Shown in pieces: positions 11,990 through 22,649 of a stretch of 64,000 nt of DNA. This DNA comes from Haliclona indistincta. Taxonomy: Eukaryota; Porifera; Demospongiae; Haplosclerida; Chalinidae. Position 1 is the first letter of the stretch; the number at the start of each line of letters is the position of its first letter. The notes beneath the pieces are model-generated. The model was not told the origin of the DNA. It made no database searches and saw only the letters and a program-made list of their open reading frames with translations. The translations under genes and the position numbers were made by a program. Location: contig OZ024786.1 of assembly GCA_964017065.1 (NCBI GenBank), positions 4,751,781 to 4,815,780 on the forward strand, written 5' to 3'.

Positions 11990-12031
11990 CAGTAAGATGA
12001 GGGACAGCAGAGCAGCACTGGAGTCGAATAA
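11990..12031 (-). other. microexon-like segment type A (42 nt)
   Basis: On the minus strand exactly 42 nt between TCTTTCTACAG and GTGAGTGC. Frame 0 reads LFDSSAALLSLILL. The core CCCTCATC aligns with the same core in the 15210 and 5324 copies and with CCCTCGTC in type B. Confidence 0.4.
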
Positions 12032-12722
12032 CTGTAGAAAGACAAAAATATTAAGTATAAAACAAAAAGTAGGTTTGGTCAAAAACAAAAGCAGCAGTGA
12101 GCTAGCAAGGCATGATACGTACAACAACACGGTGAACTGGTCGCCGTGTACATCGACAATTCATAGAGACTTTAAAGCATCGTTACAGCTGTCAGCAGCA
12201 ACAGTCATGCAGTGTTGTAGAAACTGTGTACGCTTGCTTTACATGTTGATAAAATTTCGATGTTAAAATATTTTCGTGGGGCAGGTCGACCCACTAAAAT
12301 ACTTTAACACGTAAATTTATTACAGACGAAAATTCTGTTACACGAAAATTTCTCGATTTACGGTACTTACTAACCAAGTCGGTGTCCCCATCTAAAACAC
12401 CGCAACAGTCCACAGCTGCTAGGCATATGGCTACGACACAATATGTGCGAACAGGTCAGGTTATCAACTACGATGTACATAAGCTTACAGAAGATTCAAG
12501 TCAACAATGGTCAGTCAGTTGGGCCTTTCACTATACAAGCTGTTCAAACCATATCAACACCAATTTGGGGAATCAACTCATTTTTCACTACTAAAGCTTG
12601 TTGCAGTCAAATTGACCAACAACAAGAGATTCCCAGATTTTACGAGTCATCGAGAGCTAGGCACATGTAAATGCAATGGCAATACATAAAGTCAACATTC
12701 ATTTGTGTGTAGCAGCACTCAC

Positions 12723-12764
12723 GAATGGGACGAGGGCCGGCAGAGTACAGAGGCCGGGCAGGAG
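12723..12764 (-). other. microexon-like segment type B, second copy (42 nt)
   Basis: Identical to 11293-11334, with the same flanking acceptor-like and donor-like motifs. It lies 1430 bp further on as part of the tandem duplication. Confidence 0.4.
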
Positions 12765-13245
12765 CTGTAGAATAACAAAAACATTAAGTAAAGAACAAAG
12801 TAGGTTTGGTCAACAAAACCCAGGCAAAAGCAGCAGTAATCTAGCAAGGCATGAAATGTACAACCATACGGTGAACAGGTCAAACAATTCAAGGGGACAT
12901 TAAACTGTGAGGCAGTAATGGGTAGACTAACTTGCACGACATATTCGCATCACAAAGTGGGAAATACATTAGCTTGGTGCACAGCAACTAAGCTAACCAA
13001 GTCGCTATCTACAAGCCAACCAAGTGTGTTATTTTACATACAGACTAACCAAGTTTGTCTCCCCTATCTAAAACACCAAGAATCAGGCAACAGTACACAG
13101 CTACTAGACATATGGCTACGACACAATATGTGCGAACAGGTCAGGTTATCAACTACGATGTACATAAGCTTACAGAAGATTCAGGTCAACAATGGTCAGT
13201 CAGTTGGGACCAGTTCCTTTCAGTATACAAGCTGTTCAAACCATT

Positions 13246-14510
13246 AAACATCAAAAACAATTTCATTGTCACTACTAAAGCTAGCTATATCCTGTTGTAG
13301 TTCCTATGTTGATCCCGGTATGTCACAATGTTAGCTTCATGCATAACCATTGGGTGTAATATACAGCTAGACAGGTAAGTTACACACAAGGCGTCAATAG
13401 TAGCAATTTTGTAGGTGAAGGTCAACTAAGAGACAATGCATCAGGTGAAGGTGGGAGCATCTAAAGTGGAAGGCACTCTCAATGTCTATCACATACACAT
13501 GCACTGGAAAGTCATACAAAAATAACACTGGGAAGTACACACTAGCTAGTAGGGTGGACAGGCTGCTAACCGACAGTGAAATAAGTCGAATTATGAATGA
13601 ACACTACCACAATCGGTATAACCACTCAAAATCAGAATACCAGCACATTAGGGAATCTCCAACACACGCACTATAGGGATCAGCCTACATGATACCTACA
13701 AGCTACACCCACGGCACGAGCAGGGTACAGTATGTACCAACACACTAACATGAGCATTATAAGATACACTACAGGATTCTATTACTGACACAAACAGAAT
13801 CAGACTCAGTGTACAAATACAATGAGTGTATACTGGGTTTAGCAAACAAGTAGTAGCAGCAAGCAAACAAGAAGTAGCAGCAAGCAAACATGGGACGAGA
13901 CAGCTGCTAAACACAATACATGATTGACAGTCATACATGTACAATGTACTAGTCAGTAAACAGCTACTATACTGATGATTGAAGACAGATCATACCATTG
14001 ATCAGCACTGCTTGGTTTCCAGCTGCTGCCATAACTAATTAAAATTCAGTAAATGAGCAGTACACAAGCTTACAAGATACAGCGTACATGTAATGGGTGT
14101 CACTAGTACTAGCTTGGGTGGCAGAAGAGAGGGGTGCCGAGTCAAGCAAAATGTCCGCAAACTACCTCTACTATTTTATTACAATTTACATAAAATAATA
14201 TTCAAGGAAGAATAGCATAGACAAGTTTTACACTGTACAAGTACAACGAGTCATAGGTATTGGACAATTGACTCCAAGTACACAACCCCAGTGCTACACA
14301 ATGTACAAATATGGGACGAGCAAATGTGAAACAAGTCATCGTGTAGTGTCATAACCTCAGTGAAAAACTATACAACACACGGTGAACAGGTCACGTACTG
14401 CATACTATTTGGACAATTCAAGAATGCTGATGCAGTATGCTAACTATTTGCATACTGCAAATAGTTAGTCTCCGGTAGTCTAGTCTCAAATAGTCAAATA
14501 GTCTAGTCTC
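13246..14510 (+). repeat. 1.25-kb duplicated block, copy B
   Basis: Partner of 7722-8970. It joins directly to the end of the 1430-bp array at a broken cassette (ACAAGCTGTTCAAACCATTA). It differs by small indels, including an extra unit at 13850-13880. Its 64-aa frame at 13482-13676 differs from copy A by only one or two residues. Confidence 0.75.
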
Positions 14511-15720
14511 TGGTATAGCAAATTGCTATATCAGAGACTAGACAGTATGAACATTTGTACCACACTAACCAAGTCGCTGTCTCCTAACACAAGAAACGGG
14601 ACAAAGCTACTGCGACACTTCAAGGTATACATAATTATAGTTACTAGTGTCTCTACTACAGTTATGCTGGTAGTAGTGTCTACTACAGTGATGCTGTTAC
14701 TAGTGTCAATGCTTCTTGTTGTACTAGTGTGTGATCTGAGAGAGAAAATAGTAATTATGGACAAGCTTAGCCAACAAGAGCAAAAAATAATTATAACAGC
14801 AAGGACACAGCTACTACACATGAACTAGACATCAATGGTGTTTAGACCAAAGAAAGGCAGTAAACAAGAAACACACACAGGTGAATAGTGCTAATGAAGA
14901 CTTTAGTTCTTCATGCAGGAATGTATCACCATAAACAACTCAGTGGACCTAACTCTTGCCTAGAGACCTTTTAAAAGACTACAGACTCCAGTATACAAGC
15001 CTTCAAACTAATGATTCACAGTATATCAACACCAATTTGGGGAATCAACTCATTTTTCACTACTAAAGCTAGTTGCAGTCAAATTGACAAACAACCACAG
15101 AAAATCAACAGTAATGCGCGTGATACACAGATCTTACGAGTCACCGAGTACATGTACATGCAGTGGCAATACATAAAGTCAACATTCATTCGTTGGTAGA
15201 AGTACTCACCAGTGTGATGAGGGCCGGAACAAAGAAGAGGGGCGGAGCCAACTGTAGAAAGAGAGAAATAATAAACAGAAGTAGATTTAGTCAACAAAAC
15301 CCAAACAAAAGCAGCAGTAAGCTAGCAAGATATGAAACGTACAACAACACAGTGAACTGGTCGTCGTATACATGGACAATACAAAGAGACTTTAAACAGC
15401 AGTGTTAGGAGAGGCAGTAAGGGAAGGCAAACTTTCACTACATATTCGTAACACACCACACAGTGGGAAATACAATTAGAGCTTGGTGCACAGCAACTAA
15501 GCTAACCAAGTCGCTATCTACAATTAAGACAACCAAGTGTGTTAGTCTACACACTAACCAAGTCGTTGTCCCCTATCTAAAACACAAGAATCAGGCCACA
15601 GTTGATAGGCACATGGCTACGACACACCAAGGTACAAATGTGTGAATAGGTCAGGTTATGCAACTACAATGTGCATAAGCTTACAGGAGATTGACGTCAA
15701 TGATGGTCTGTCAGTTGACA
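14511..15720. repeat. dispersed cassette repeats with a few 29-bp minisatellite units
   Basis: About 14640-14720 carries degenerate GTGTCTCTACTACAGTGATG-type units. From about 14990 a full cassette follows, with its microexon-like segment at 15210-15251. The 101-aa and 96-aa frames at 14523-14828 lie on opposite strands in this repeat and are not supported as genes. Confidence 0.65.
15210..15251 (-). other. microexon-like segment, third type (42 nt)
   Basis: On the minus strand exactly 42 nt between CTCTTTCTACAG and GTGAGTAC. Frame 0 reads LAPPLFFVPALITL. It begins TTGGCTCCGCCC like the copies at 22607 and 23689, so related segments occur more than 7 kb apart. Confidence 0.4.
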
Positions 15721-17040
15721 TTATGCTACACGTGTAAGTATGAACACACTAACAGAGTATGTTTGCTATATTACCGATTCAGTTTTCTGAAGCCAATAGG
15801 ATCAGAGGTTCAGTATACAAATAAAAATATCTCACACACAACAAGAGTCACTGTGAGAGCTAATGTTTCAAGATGTGATTCAGAGGCTTTCTTAGTAGCT
15901 TTACATGCTCTATTACGCTCTTGCCTCACGGGACGAAATTTAATCCCAAATCTCCCAATAATCCCCATGTAGTTCCCCGGCTGGAGGTAGTGGGGCATAA
16001 CAATGATAGGCACATAAAACCTGCACTACACTGGGGGAACACTTTAGTAAGTGGCTTCTTATGACACCACTAGGATCACCTTAACAATTGAGACAATCGC
16101 ACTGGTTGACTGTAAACAGGGTATACGTACAGTACAGAAGGACTGGCGTTCCTGACTTCCTGCAGCGTTTACAAGTAATAATGAACTTAAAAGAACATAA
16201 TCAAGATTTGAAAAACTCACCAAGAGAACTGGCTGAGTACAAGAGAACGAAGATTGAACAAGATACAACTTCCTTTGGCTAGCTATAGTCTAGTAGCGTG
16301 CAAGAGCAACCGAACGCGCATGTGCAATAAAAGCGCACTGATTAGAGAACGCGGTTTGCACGCTAGCGCTGTATTGCCTGTGGCAGTGCAGATCTCTGTA
16401 GTATGTCTTTGATGAGCTGTTGCTCTGCATTATTGTATAGCTCCAATATTCATGTATGAAAGGGAAGATTTGATTCTTTTGAAAGGGAAGATTTGATTCT
16501 TTCTGTGAGGAATTTCCGCCAGTTTCTGTCTCTGTTTAGACGGTTAGACCCTGATACTGTGGATAACCATTGATATTGTAGGTAATACTACATCCTAGGC
16601 CTGTTGATTATATAATGAAAAGAAATTATAAAACATTAATTTTGATTTACCTGGCCAGTGAAACTAGTCGACTAAAAATCTTGATCGGTATTATTTTATT
16701 GTTAAAATACCTGAGGATATTGACTCGTAGAGTATGCTGAAAGGTACATTGGGAGATTCTTGCATCACAGACACATAGCAAAATTAATTCTTAATACAGG
16801 CATTATTTAATTAACAAAGGTATGCTGTAAGAGACAGTATTCCGCCATAACTAATTCTTTAACCTGCTGACCGATAATAGACAAAAATTTCAACAGAAAA
16901 TAATTAAATTTGTCACAACAATAGCTATAGAGCAAATAACTGGTGTTGTAAGAATGTGTGACAGTTGACAGTTTAGATAGGGGCGTAGAGATGAGAACAC
17001 TTGACAACACTTGACCTTTACCCACTGTACAAAGCAAAGC
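15721..17040. other. no gene seen; small inverted and direct repeats
   Basis: TAGCGTGCAA at 16294-16303 is repeated inverted as TTGCACGCTA at 16356-16365. GAAAGGGAAGATTTGATTCT is tandemly duplicated near 16456-16500. Frames at 15691-16282 have no recognisable domain. Confidence 0.45.
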
Positions 17041-17500
17041 ATGTTGCAATTCAAAACAAGACAATAGTTCTTACCTGAGCTTTCTTTAGCTATAGGTGTA
17101 GAGCCGTGAACACAACACTTGACCTACAGTTCAAAACAGACCATTATTACAATCCAAAACAAAACAATTCTTACCTGAGCTTTCTTTGAATATAGGTGTA
17201 GAGCCGTGAACACTTGACCTACTGTACAAAACAAAGCATGTTACGATTCAAAACAAAACAATAGTCCTTACCTGAGCTTTCTTTGGATATAGGTGTAGAG
17301 CCGTGAACACTGACAACAGTTGACCTACAGTACAAAAAAGACCAAGTTACAATCCAAAACAAAGCAATTCTTACCTGAGCTTTCTTTAGATATAGGTGAA
17401 TTAGGTGGTGTTGAGACGAGAACACTTGACCTACTGTACAAAACAGACCATGTTACAATCCAAAACAAAACAATTTTTACCTGAGCTTTCTTCAACCGAC
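17041..17500 (-). repeat. five tandem units of about 100 bp, each with a donor-like site on the minus strand
   Basis: TTACCTGAGC occurs at 17071, 17171, 17268, 17371 and 17477 (spacing 97-106). On the minus strand each reads AAAGCTCAG then GTAAGAAT or a close variant, a strong splice-donor match. Each is preceded by a TTTTGTAC-AG/TAGGTCAAGTG segment that could serve as acceptor about 45 nt upstream. In one frame the putative exon reads HGSTPISKESS. This may be a tandemly duplicated small exon or simply a minisatellite derived from one. Confidence 0.5.
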
Positions 17501-17730
17501 AGGTTCAATTATGTTGCTGAAGAGATAGCTTAGATCAGATCATAAGTGATAAGTATGACAAACAGCAAACAAGTATTTTTCCTGTAGAAGTGCTCATAGT
17601 GTACAGGCGCACTCTAAAAGCGGAAGAGGTGTGGTCTGGGAACGAGACTAACGGCGTTCACATTATGAAAAATATAGAACGGGCGGCGCCTTTGATACGC
17701 CCACGCAGAGTGCTACAAATGATAATAATA

Positions 17731-18034
17731 TGCATACTATAGCGCTCTCTTGCTCTCCACGCACAAAAACAATTTACAGAATGATGGTGAGAACAGTTAT
17801 TAATTTTTACACACAAATTCAACAATACAAAAGAGCCATGCTCCTACATGACACATGGGGAAGAAGAAGCACAAACAAAAGAAGAGAAAAGAAGAGAGCC
17901 GTGTCCCCCTCCACGACACACATCAGGCTGTACATTTTTTTTTAATTTTTATATTTTAGGGGAGGGAGGAGAAATAGAAGGAAACAACATGAGGATGATA
18001 TGAAAGAGCTGTGCCCCAACACAACACATGGAGA
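17731..18034 (+). repeat. 300-bp direct repeat, copy 1
   Basis: Begins TGCATACTATAGCGCTCTCT and ends near CAACACAACACATGGAGA. The same sequence recurs at 20294-20580 in the same orientation. It contains an AGAAGAAGCACAAACAAAAG-type purine run. Two same-orientation copies around a 2.3-kb interior could be decayed LTRs, but no reverse transcriptase or primer site is visible between them. Confidence 0.65.
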
Positions 18035-18060
18035 TAAGCACGAACATAAGATAAAGTAAA

Positions 18061-18076
18061 GGGTTAGGGTTAGACT
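18061..18076 (+). repeat. short telomere-like run
   Basis: GGGTTAGGGTTAG is two units of the metazoan telomere hexamer. It is too short to mean more than coincidence or a scar. Confidence 0.3.
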
Positions 18077-18105
18077 GATAGTTAAATGCTAGATTAATTA
18101 GATTA

Positions 18106-18900
18106 GTGACAAGCGTGGGTCTTTAATGTAACTACAGTAATCGATTACTGTTGTGAAAACAACAATTGAAAAAATAACAAGAAGGTATCTACAATGAAAG
18201 AAAGTATTCAGGCAGAGAGAGTAGTGTCAGTAGAGACTGTCATTGCTGTTGTTTAGTGAGGGACCATTCCAAATTTTAGTGACAAGCGTGGGTCCTTAAT
18301 GTAACTACAGTAATCGACAACTGTGGTCAAACAACAATTGAAAAAAACCAAGAAGGTATCTACAATAAAACAAAGTATTCAGGCAGATAGAGTAGTGTTA
18401 CTAGAGACTGCCATTGCTGTAGTTTAGTGTAGGACCATTCCAAATTTTAGTGACAAGCATATGGGTCCTTAATGTAACTACAGTAATCGACAACTGTGGT
18501 CAAAAAACAATTGAAAAAAATAATAAGTATCTACAATGAAATAAAGTATTCAGGCTAATAGAGTAGTGTCAGTAGAGACTGACATTGCTGTAGTTTAGAG
18601 TAGGACCATTCCAAATTTTAGTGACAAGCGTGGGTCTTTAATGTAACTACAGTAATCGACCACTGTGGTCAAAACAATAATTGAAAAAATAATAATAAGA
18701 AGGTATCTACAATGAAATAAAGTATTCTGGCTGATAGAGTAGTGTTACTAGAGACTGCCATTGCTGTAGTTTAGAGTAGGACCATTCCAAATTCTAGTGA
18801 CAAGCGTGGGTCCTTAATGTTACTGCAGTGATCGACCACAGTGGTCAAAACTACTATTGAAAAATATGAAGAAGGTATCTACAATGAAATTAAGTTTGCT
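18106..18900 (+). repeat. satellite of about 173 bp, 4-5 units
   Basis: Units start with GTGACAAGCGTGGGTC at 18106, 18279, 18450, 18621 and 18797 (periods 173, 171, 171, 176). Each contains AATGTAACTACAGTAATCGA, AGAAGGTATCTACAATGAAA and TAGGACCATTCCAAATT. Divergence among units is moderate. The frame at 18841-19068 starts inside the last unit and is not supported. Confidence 0.8.
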
Positions 18901-19082
18901 CTTCCTCAGCACAACATGCGAAATACAGAACAGGTATTGACTAAGTTGCCTAACTATTCCATGAGGCATAGCGTACAAATACAATCTAAGAGCACTCAAA
19001 AAGTATTTCTTAACTCAAAAAGGATACCCGAATTTGAGATTACTGAATATGAATGTGTTATCCATTGACTATAAAGTCCAGT

Positions 19083-19393
19083 CTAAGTGAGATTATCGAT
19101 CATGCATCTCACTTAGTTGTGACAAGGCACAACACATAAGCTAGAAAATGTATTAGTGCAGCACCAATTTCTTTACCACATTCTATAAAAAGAAGCCACA
19201 CTCAGTGAGAAAACTGAGATGTTAGATAGTGATGAAGTATACTGTCAGCAGTCCAACCACAGGGCCAAAAGGAATGCACCATTAAGGATAGTGCATTCCT
19301 GCAGTACAATAACATTTGAACTACACAATAGCAACCAGCAATTTAGTAAACCACAATAGCAATTTAGTAAAGGTTGGTCTACCTTTACTAAAT
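19083..19393. repeat. three perfect hairpins close together
   Basis: CTAAGTGAGAT (19083-19093) pairs with ATCTCACTTAG (19106-19116). GGAATGCAC pairs with GTGCATTCC around 19271-19299. ATTTAGTAAAGGT (19362-19374) pairs with ACCTTTACTAAAT (19381-19393). No protein signal. Confidence 0.5.
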
Positions 19394-19713
19394 ATAACTT
19401 TACATTTGGACCTAGCTGTACATACTACACGAAATAAGCAAGATATAATCATTGGTAGGAGATCACTGAAATAAACAAGAGAATACGTTAGAGAGAGACG
19501 TTTGTAGTTGCTTGTATGCATATGATGCTAGCCTCTGATTGAACTCATCTGTATGCTGGTCTAAAAGAGTAGTACTGTGTGCATATGAAGGATCTGAGTA
19601 GATCAATAATGCTGTGATGGTACTACATACCTTGTATGATAGACAAGAAGGGCACTAGATACCACTGGCTACTGGATTTGTTTGGTTAACTCAAGCTACA
19701 ATTACTGGATGGG

Positions 19714-20098
19714 ATGCAGGAAGCATTGGAACAAGCCAACAAGACTAGGAAACTGACATATGAAGAGTCAAAGGATAAGCAAAAGGATAGGATAAGATAG
19801 GATAAGCAAAAGGAAATCAAGCATGACTATGGAGAAGATGAGCTAGGTGATCCTGAGGAAGATGATGACTCAACAGGTGTCAAGGACCTTCTAGTTCCAG
19901 AGATAGAACTGTTATTGTCACTAGGCAAAAAACTTGGCAAGTGTGGTTCTAACACTCACTTGCACACCAGACATAGAGAATGTCCCCTGAATGGGGAATT
20001 GGCATGTGAAACTGCTGAAGATGACTTTCATGTAGATAATTCATGCCAGTGTCAGGGACCTAACCTTGCACCATACCGTGTAGACTGATGCAGGCAAG
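19714..20098 (+). pseudogene. mobile-element-associated CCHHC zinc-knuckle protein, remnant
   Basis: An ATG at 19714 opens a charged helix (MQEALEQANKTRK, then KDKQKDR) that stops at a TAG. A different frame then carries acidic residues, KDLLVPEIELLLSLGKKLG, and the knuckle CGSNTHLHTRHRECPLN before a TGA at 20096-20098. The knuckle has the same layout as CGSTTHQRSSHRDCPFN in the intact ORF at 57426-57998. The frame change and missing partners point to decay. The role (nucleic-acid binding in a transposon ORF) is inference. Confidence 0.5.
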
Positions 20099-20293
20099 TA
20101 TAAGGTACATTGAAACCTTTACCATCAGCTACACACTAAATCAATTATTGACCCACAGAATGTGGTTACCGAGAGCATTGAGCAGTTAGGTGTTGGTGGT
20201 ACTAGCCAATGCTGCTGTGAATGCAGTATGTAGATGTCAACAAGGGACAATAGTGGTATAATTATTATGCTGCTGTCTTGCCTGATACTGGCA

Positions 20294-20580
20294 TGCATAC
20301 TATAGCGCTCTCTTGCTCTCAATTCAAAATGATGGTGAGACCAGTAAAAATTGTTATTAATTTTTACACACAAACAAAAGAGCCATGCTCCTACATGACA
20401 CATGGGGAAGAAGAAGCACAAACAAAAGAAGAGAAAAAGAAAAGAGCCGTGTCCCCCTCCACGACACACAACAGGCTGTACATTTTTTTTATTTATATAT
20501 TTTAGGGGAGGGAGGAGAAATAGAAGGAAACAACATGAGGAAGATATGAAAGAGCTGTGCCCCAACACAACACATGGAGA
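20294..20580 (+). repeat. 300-bp direct repeat, copy 2
   Basis: Matches 17731-18034 almost throughout. It ends just 34 bp before the stop codon of the minus-strand gene at 20614-21123, so it lies in that gene's 3' flank or UTR. Confidence 0.65.
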
Positions 20581-20613
20581 AGAAGAAGGAGATTGTTGTG
20601 TTCAGTTTAAATT

Positions 20614-21123
20614 TTAGACACCAGATATTGCCAAAAATGGCCCAACAGTTCTGGGCCGGCAAGAGATATATACTGAGGTGGGAGGATCACTAGCCGTAAT
20701 AACTAATATTCCGAGTGACACACCAGCCCGAGTCGCTTCAGCTTGCCATTGTGGGTACTGGAATGCAGCAGTAATTGCGGCACACATCCCAGCATCAACT
20801 TTCTGATATACCAGTGGCATTCTTGTAAAAGTGTGATGATGGACATTGGAAGCATTGATTTGGGCTGTCTGGAAAGCCATGTCTGGACGGCAGCTATACT
20901 TGTCACTATAGCCAGGGATTCTGGTCACAGTATTATGAATCCATTCGACTACCGCTATGTATGATTGCTCAGGAGTGGCCCCTTGTGGTACTTGTGAAGA
21001 CGGTAGGCCAACACATAAATGAATGTGTTCAGACGGACCCAAACTGAAGACCACAACAGGGTCTACGTCTTCTGCTTCTTCTTCCTTCTCCTCCTCTTTC
21101 TTTCTTTTTTTTGCATCAGCCAT
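20614..21123 (-). CDS. orphan 169-aa protein with acidic/basic N-terminus
   Basis: The ATG at 21121-21123 is chosen because the sequence just upstream on the minus strand is a good acceptor (TTATTTTTATCAG, then ACATGG), implying a 5' UTR intron. Residues about 5-23 are a Lys/Arg/Glu block (KKRKKEEEKEEEAED). After it comes a globular-looking region with VVVFSLGPSEHIHLCVGLP, a Trp-containing helix (YIAVVEWIHNTV) and a hydrophobic strand (GILVITA) before PRTVGPFLAISGV. There is no signal peptide, no membrane segment and no frameshift. I do not recognise the family. It is the cleanest intact single ORF in the first half of the window. Confidence 0.6.
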   Translation of the reverse strand: MADAKKRKKEEEKEEEAEDVDPVVVFSLGPSEHIHLCVGLPSSQVPQGATPEQSYIAVVEWIHNTVTRIPGYSDKYSCRPDMAFQTAQINASNVHHHTFTRMPLVYQKVDAGMCAAITAAFQYPQWQAEATRAGVSLGILVITASDPPTSVYISCRPRTVGPFLAISGV

Positions 21124-21149
21124 GTCTGATAAAAATAATAAAACAATCA

Positions 21150-21787
21150 ACAATCAAAACAACAGTCAGCATGCACTGGAGAAACACATAATCCTAAACC
21201 ACACAACCACACAACCACCCATTGAATGCACTGTGTTGCATAGGAGCGAATACACTGTTTCGCTGGGAACCAAGTCAAGGAACCAAGATTATGCATTGAG
21301 CATTGATGGGATACATCTGTCAACAAGGTAGACAATGGTAAATTACATGTAGGTACTAGTCACACCATCAATGTGGTACAACGAACAATATCATACAAAT
21401 GGCTACCAGGAAGTACTACGGAAGTGAATTTACGTGTAATTATCAGTAATTAAATTCCTTAGCCCATGTGTATTTCACTATCAAATATCGCACTAAGGCT
21501 ATGCAGAAACATGCTACTATAACAGCAAAGCTCACCACAATACCCACAAGGAGAACAGTAACTCTCCAGTAGATAGAAAAGAATGTTTCAAAATGAGAGA
21601 ACAATTAAAATAACTCACCCAGACCAACAGCTCAAACAACTGACACATACACTATTAACAGTAAGGACATATGGCTGTACTGTAGTGAAAGCTGATCGGA
21701 CAGCAGTGCTCTTAACTGGAATACAGATAAAAGGAGAAACGCTCTATTTCATGCACACTAAATTGGTAGTACATGGTACACAACTTG
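21150..21787. other. no gene seen; related to repeat at 9.2-9.4 kb
   Basis: About 21690-21790 (GCTCTTAACTGGAATACAGA, GTACATGGTACACAACTTGC) resembles 9270-9360. This places the region in the same repeat community. No coding support. Confidence 0.45.
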
Positions 21788-22090
21788 CGTGATGCTGATA
21801 CTAGTGTCAATGCTGGTACTAGTGTCTCTACTACAGTGAAGCTGGTAATAGTGTCGCTACAACAGTGAAGCTGGTAATAGTGTCTCTACAACAGTGACGC
21901 TGGTAATAGTGTCACTACAACAGTGAAGCTGGTAATAGTGTCACTACAACAGTGAAGCTGGTAATAGTGTCTCTACTACAGTGAAGCTGGTAATAGTGTC
22001 TCTACAACAGTGAAGCTGGTAATGGTGACTCCACTACAGTGAAGCTGGTAATAGTGTCATGCAAAAGTCACTTGTTACAATTGGTACATA
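21788..22090 (+). repeat. 29-bp minisatellite, block 1
   Basis: Tandem units of TAGTGTCTCTACAACAGTGA plus AGCTGGTAA, with variants (CACTACAACAG, CTCTACTACAG). About nine units. The same units recur at 22280-22600 and as isolated copies at about 9370-9480, 14640-14720 and 28308. Confidence 0.85.
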
Positions 22091-22279
22091 ACAGTAGCGA
22101 TTTGGGAAGAGCCAAATAGGAAACCTGAATGTTCAACAACACTGACAAGCACCATGAAGAGAAAGGTTATACATGTGAGAAAAGACAAGTCAAGGAACCA
22201 AGATTACGCATTGACGGGATACATCTGTCGACAAGCTAGACAATGGTAAATTACATGTAGGTACTTAGTAGTCACACCA

Positions 22280-22600
22280 TCAATGTGGTACATGCTGATA
22301 CTAGTGTCTCTACTACAGTGACGCTGGTAATAGTGTCTCTACAACAGTGACGCTGGTAATAGTGTCTCTACAACAGTGAAGCTGGTAATAGTGTCTCTAC
22401 AACAGTGGCGCTGGTAACAGTGTCTCTACAACAGTGAAGCTGGTAACAGTGTCTCTACAACAGTGAAGCTGGTAATAGTGTCTCTACAACAGTGAAGCTG
22501 GCAATGGTGACTCCACTACAGTAATGGTGACTCCACTACAGTGAAGCTGGTAATGGTGACTCCACTACAGTGAAGCTGGTAATGGTGACTCCACTACAGC
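22280..22600 (+). repeat. 29-bp minisatellite, block 2
   Basis: About ten more units of the same repeat, running directly into a cassette whose microexon-like segment begins at 22607. The unit ending CCACTACAGCACCCAC merges the minisatellite with the donor-like motif of the cassette. Confidence 0.85.
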
Positions 22601-22606
22601 ACCCAC

Positions 22607-22649
22607 CAGTGATAGAGTGTGGGGGCAACAGCCTAGAGGGTGAAGCCAA
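22607..22649 (-). other. microexon-like segment (43 nt)
   Basis: On the minus strand, between TTATTTTCTGCAG and GTGGGTGCT. It begins TTGGCTTCACCC. One nt longer than the 42-nt copies, so out of frame with them. Confidence 0.3.

Larger units (their letters stand above)
10540..13245 (+). repeat. tandem higher-order array, about 1430 bp per repeat (two 715-bp cassettes)
   Basis: The stretch 10952-11815 recurs at 12382-13247 with an offset of 1429-1430 bp and very few differences. Each 1430-bp unit contains two diverged cassettes of about 700-730 bp, A-type and B-type, told apart by their microexon-like segments (A at 10571 and 11990, B at 11293 and 12723). The pattern is A-B-A-B, a classic higher-order tandem duplication. 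Confidence 0.8.

Noticed and set aside
14523..14828. 101-aa and 96-aa ORFs on opposite strands
   Set aside because: Derived from minisatellite units (VVSTTVMLVVVSTTVML) and cassette sequence.
18061..18076. Possible interstitial telomere
   Set aside because: Only two TTAGGG-type units; expected by chance in 64 kb of AT-rich DNA.
20125..20568. 147-aa minus-strand ORF
   Set aside because: It spans the 300-bp direct repeat and consists of Phe/Leu/Ser-rich low-complexity sequence (the reverse of AGAAGAAG runs). The other repeat copy does not keep the frame.
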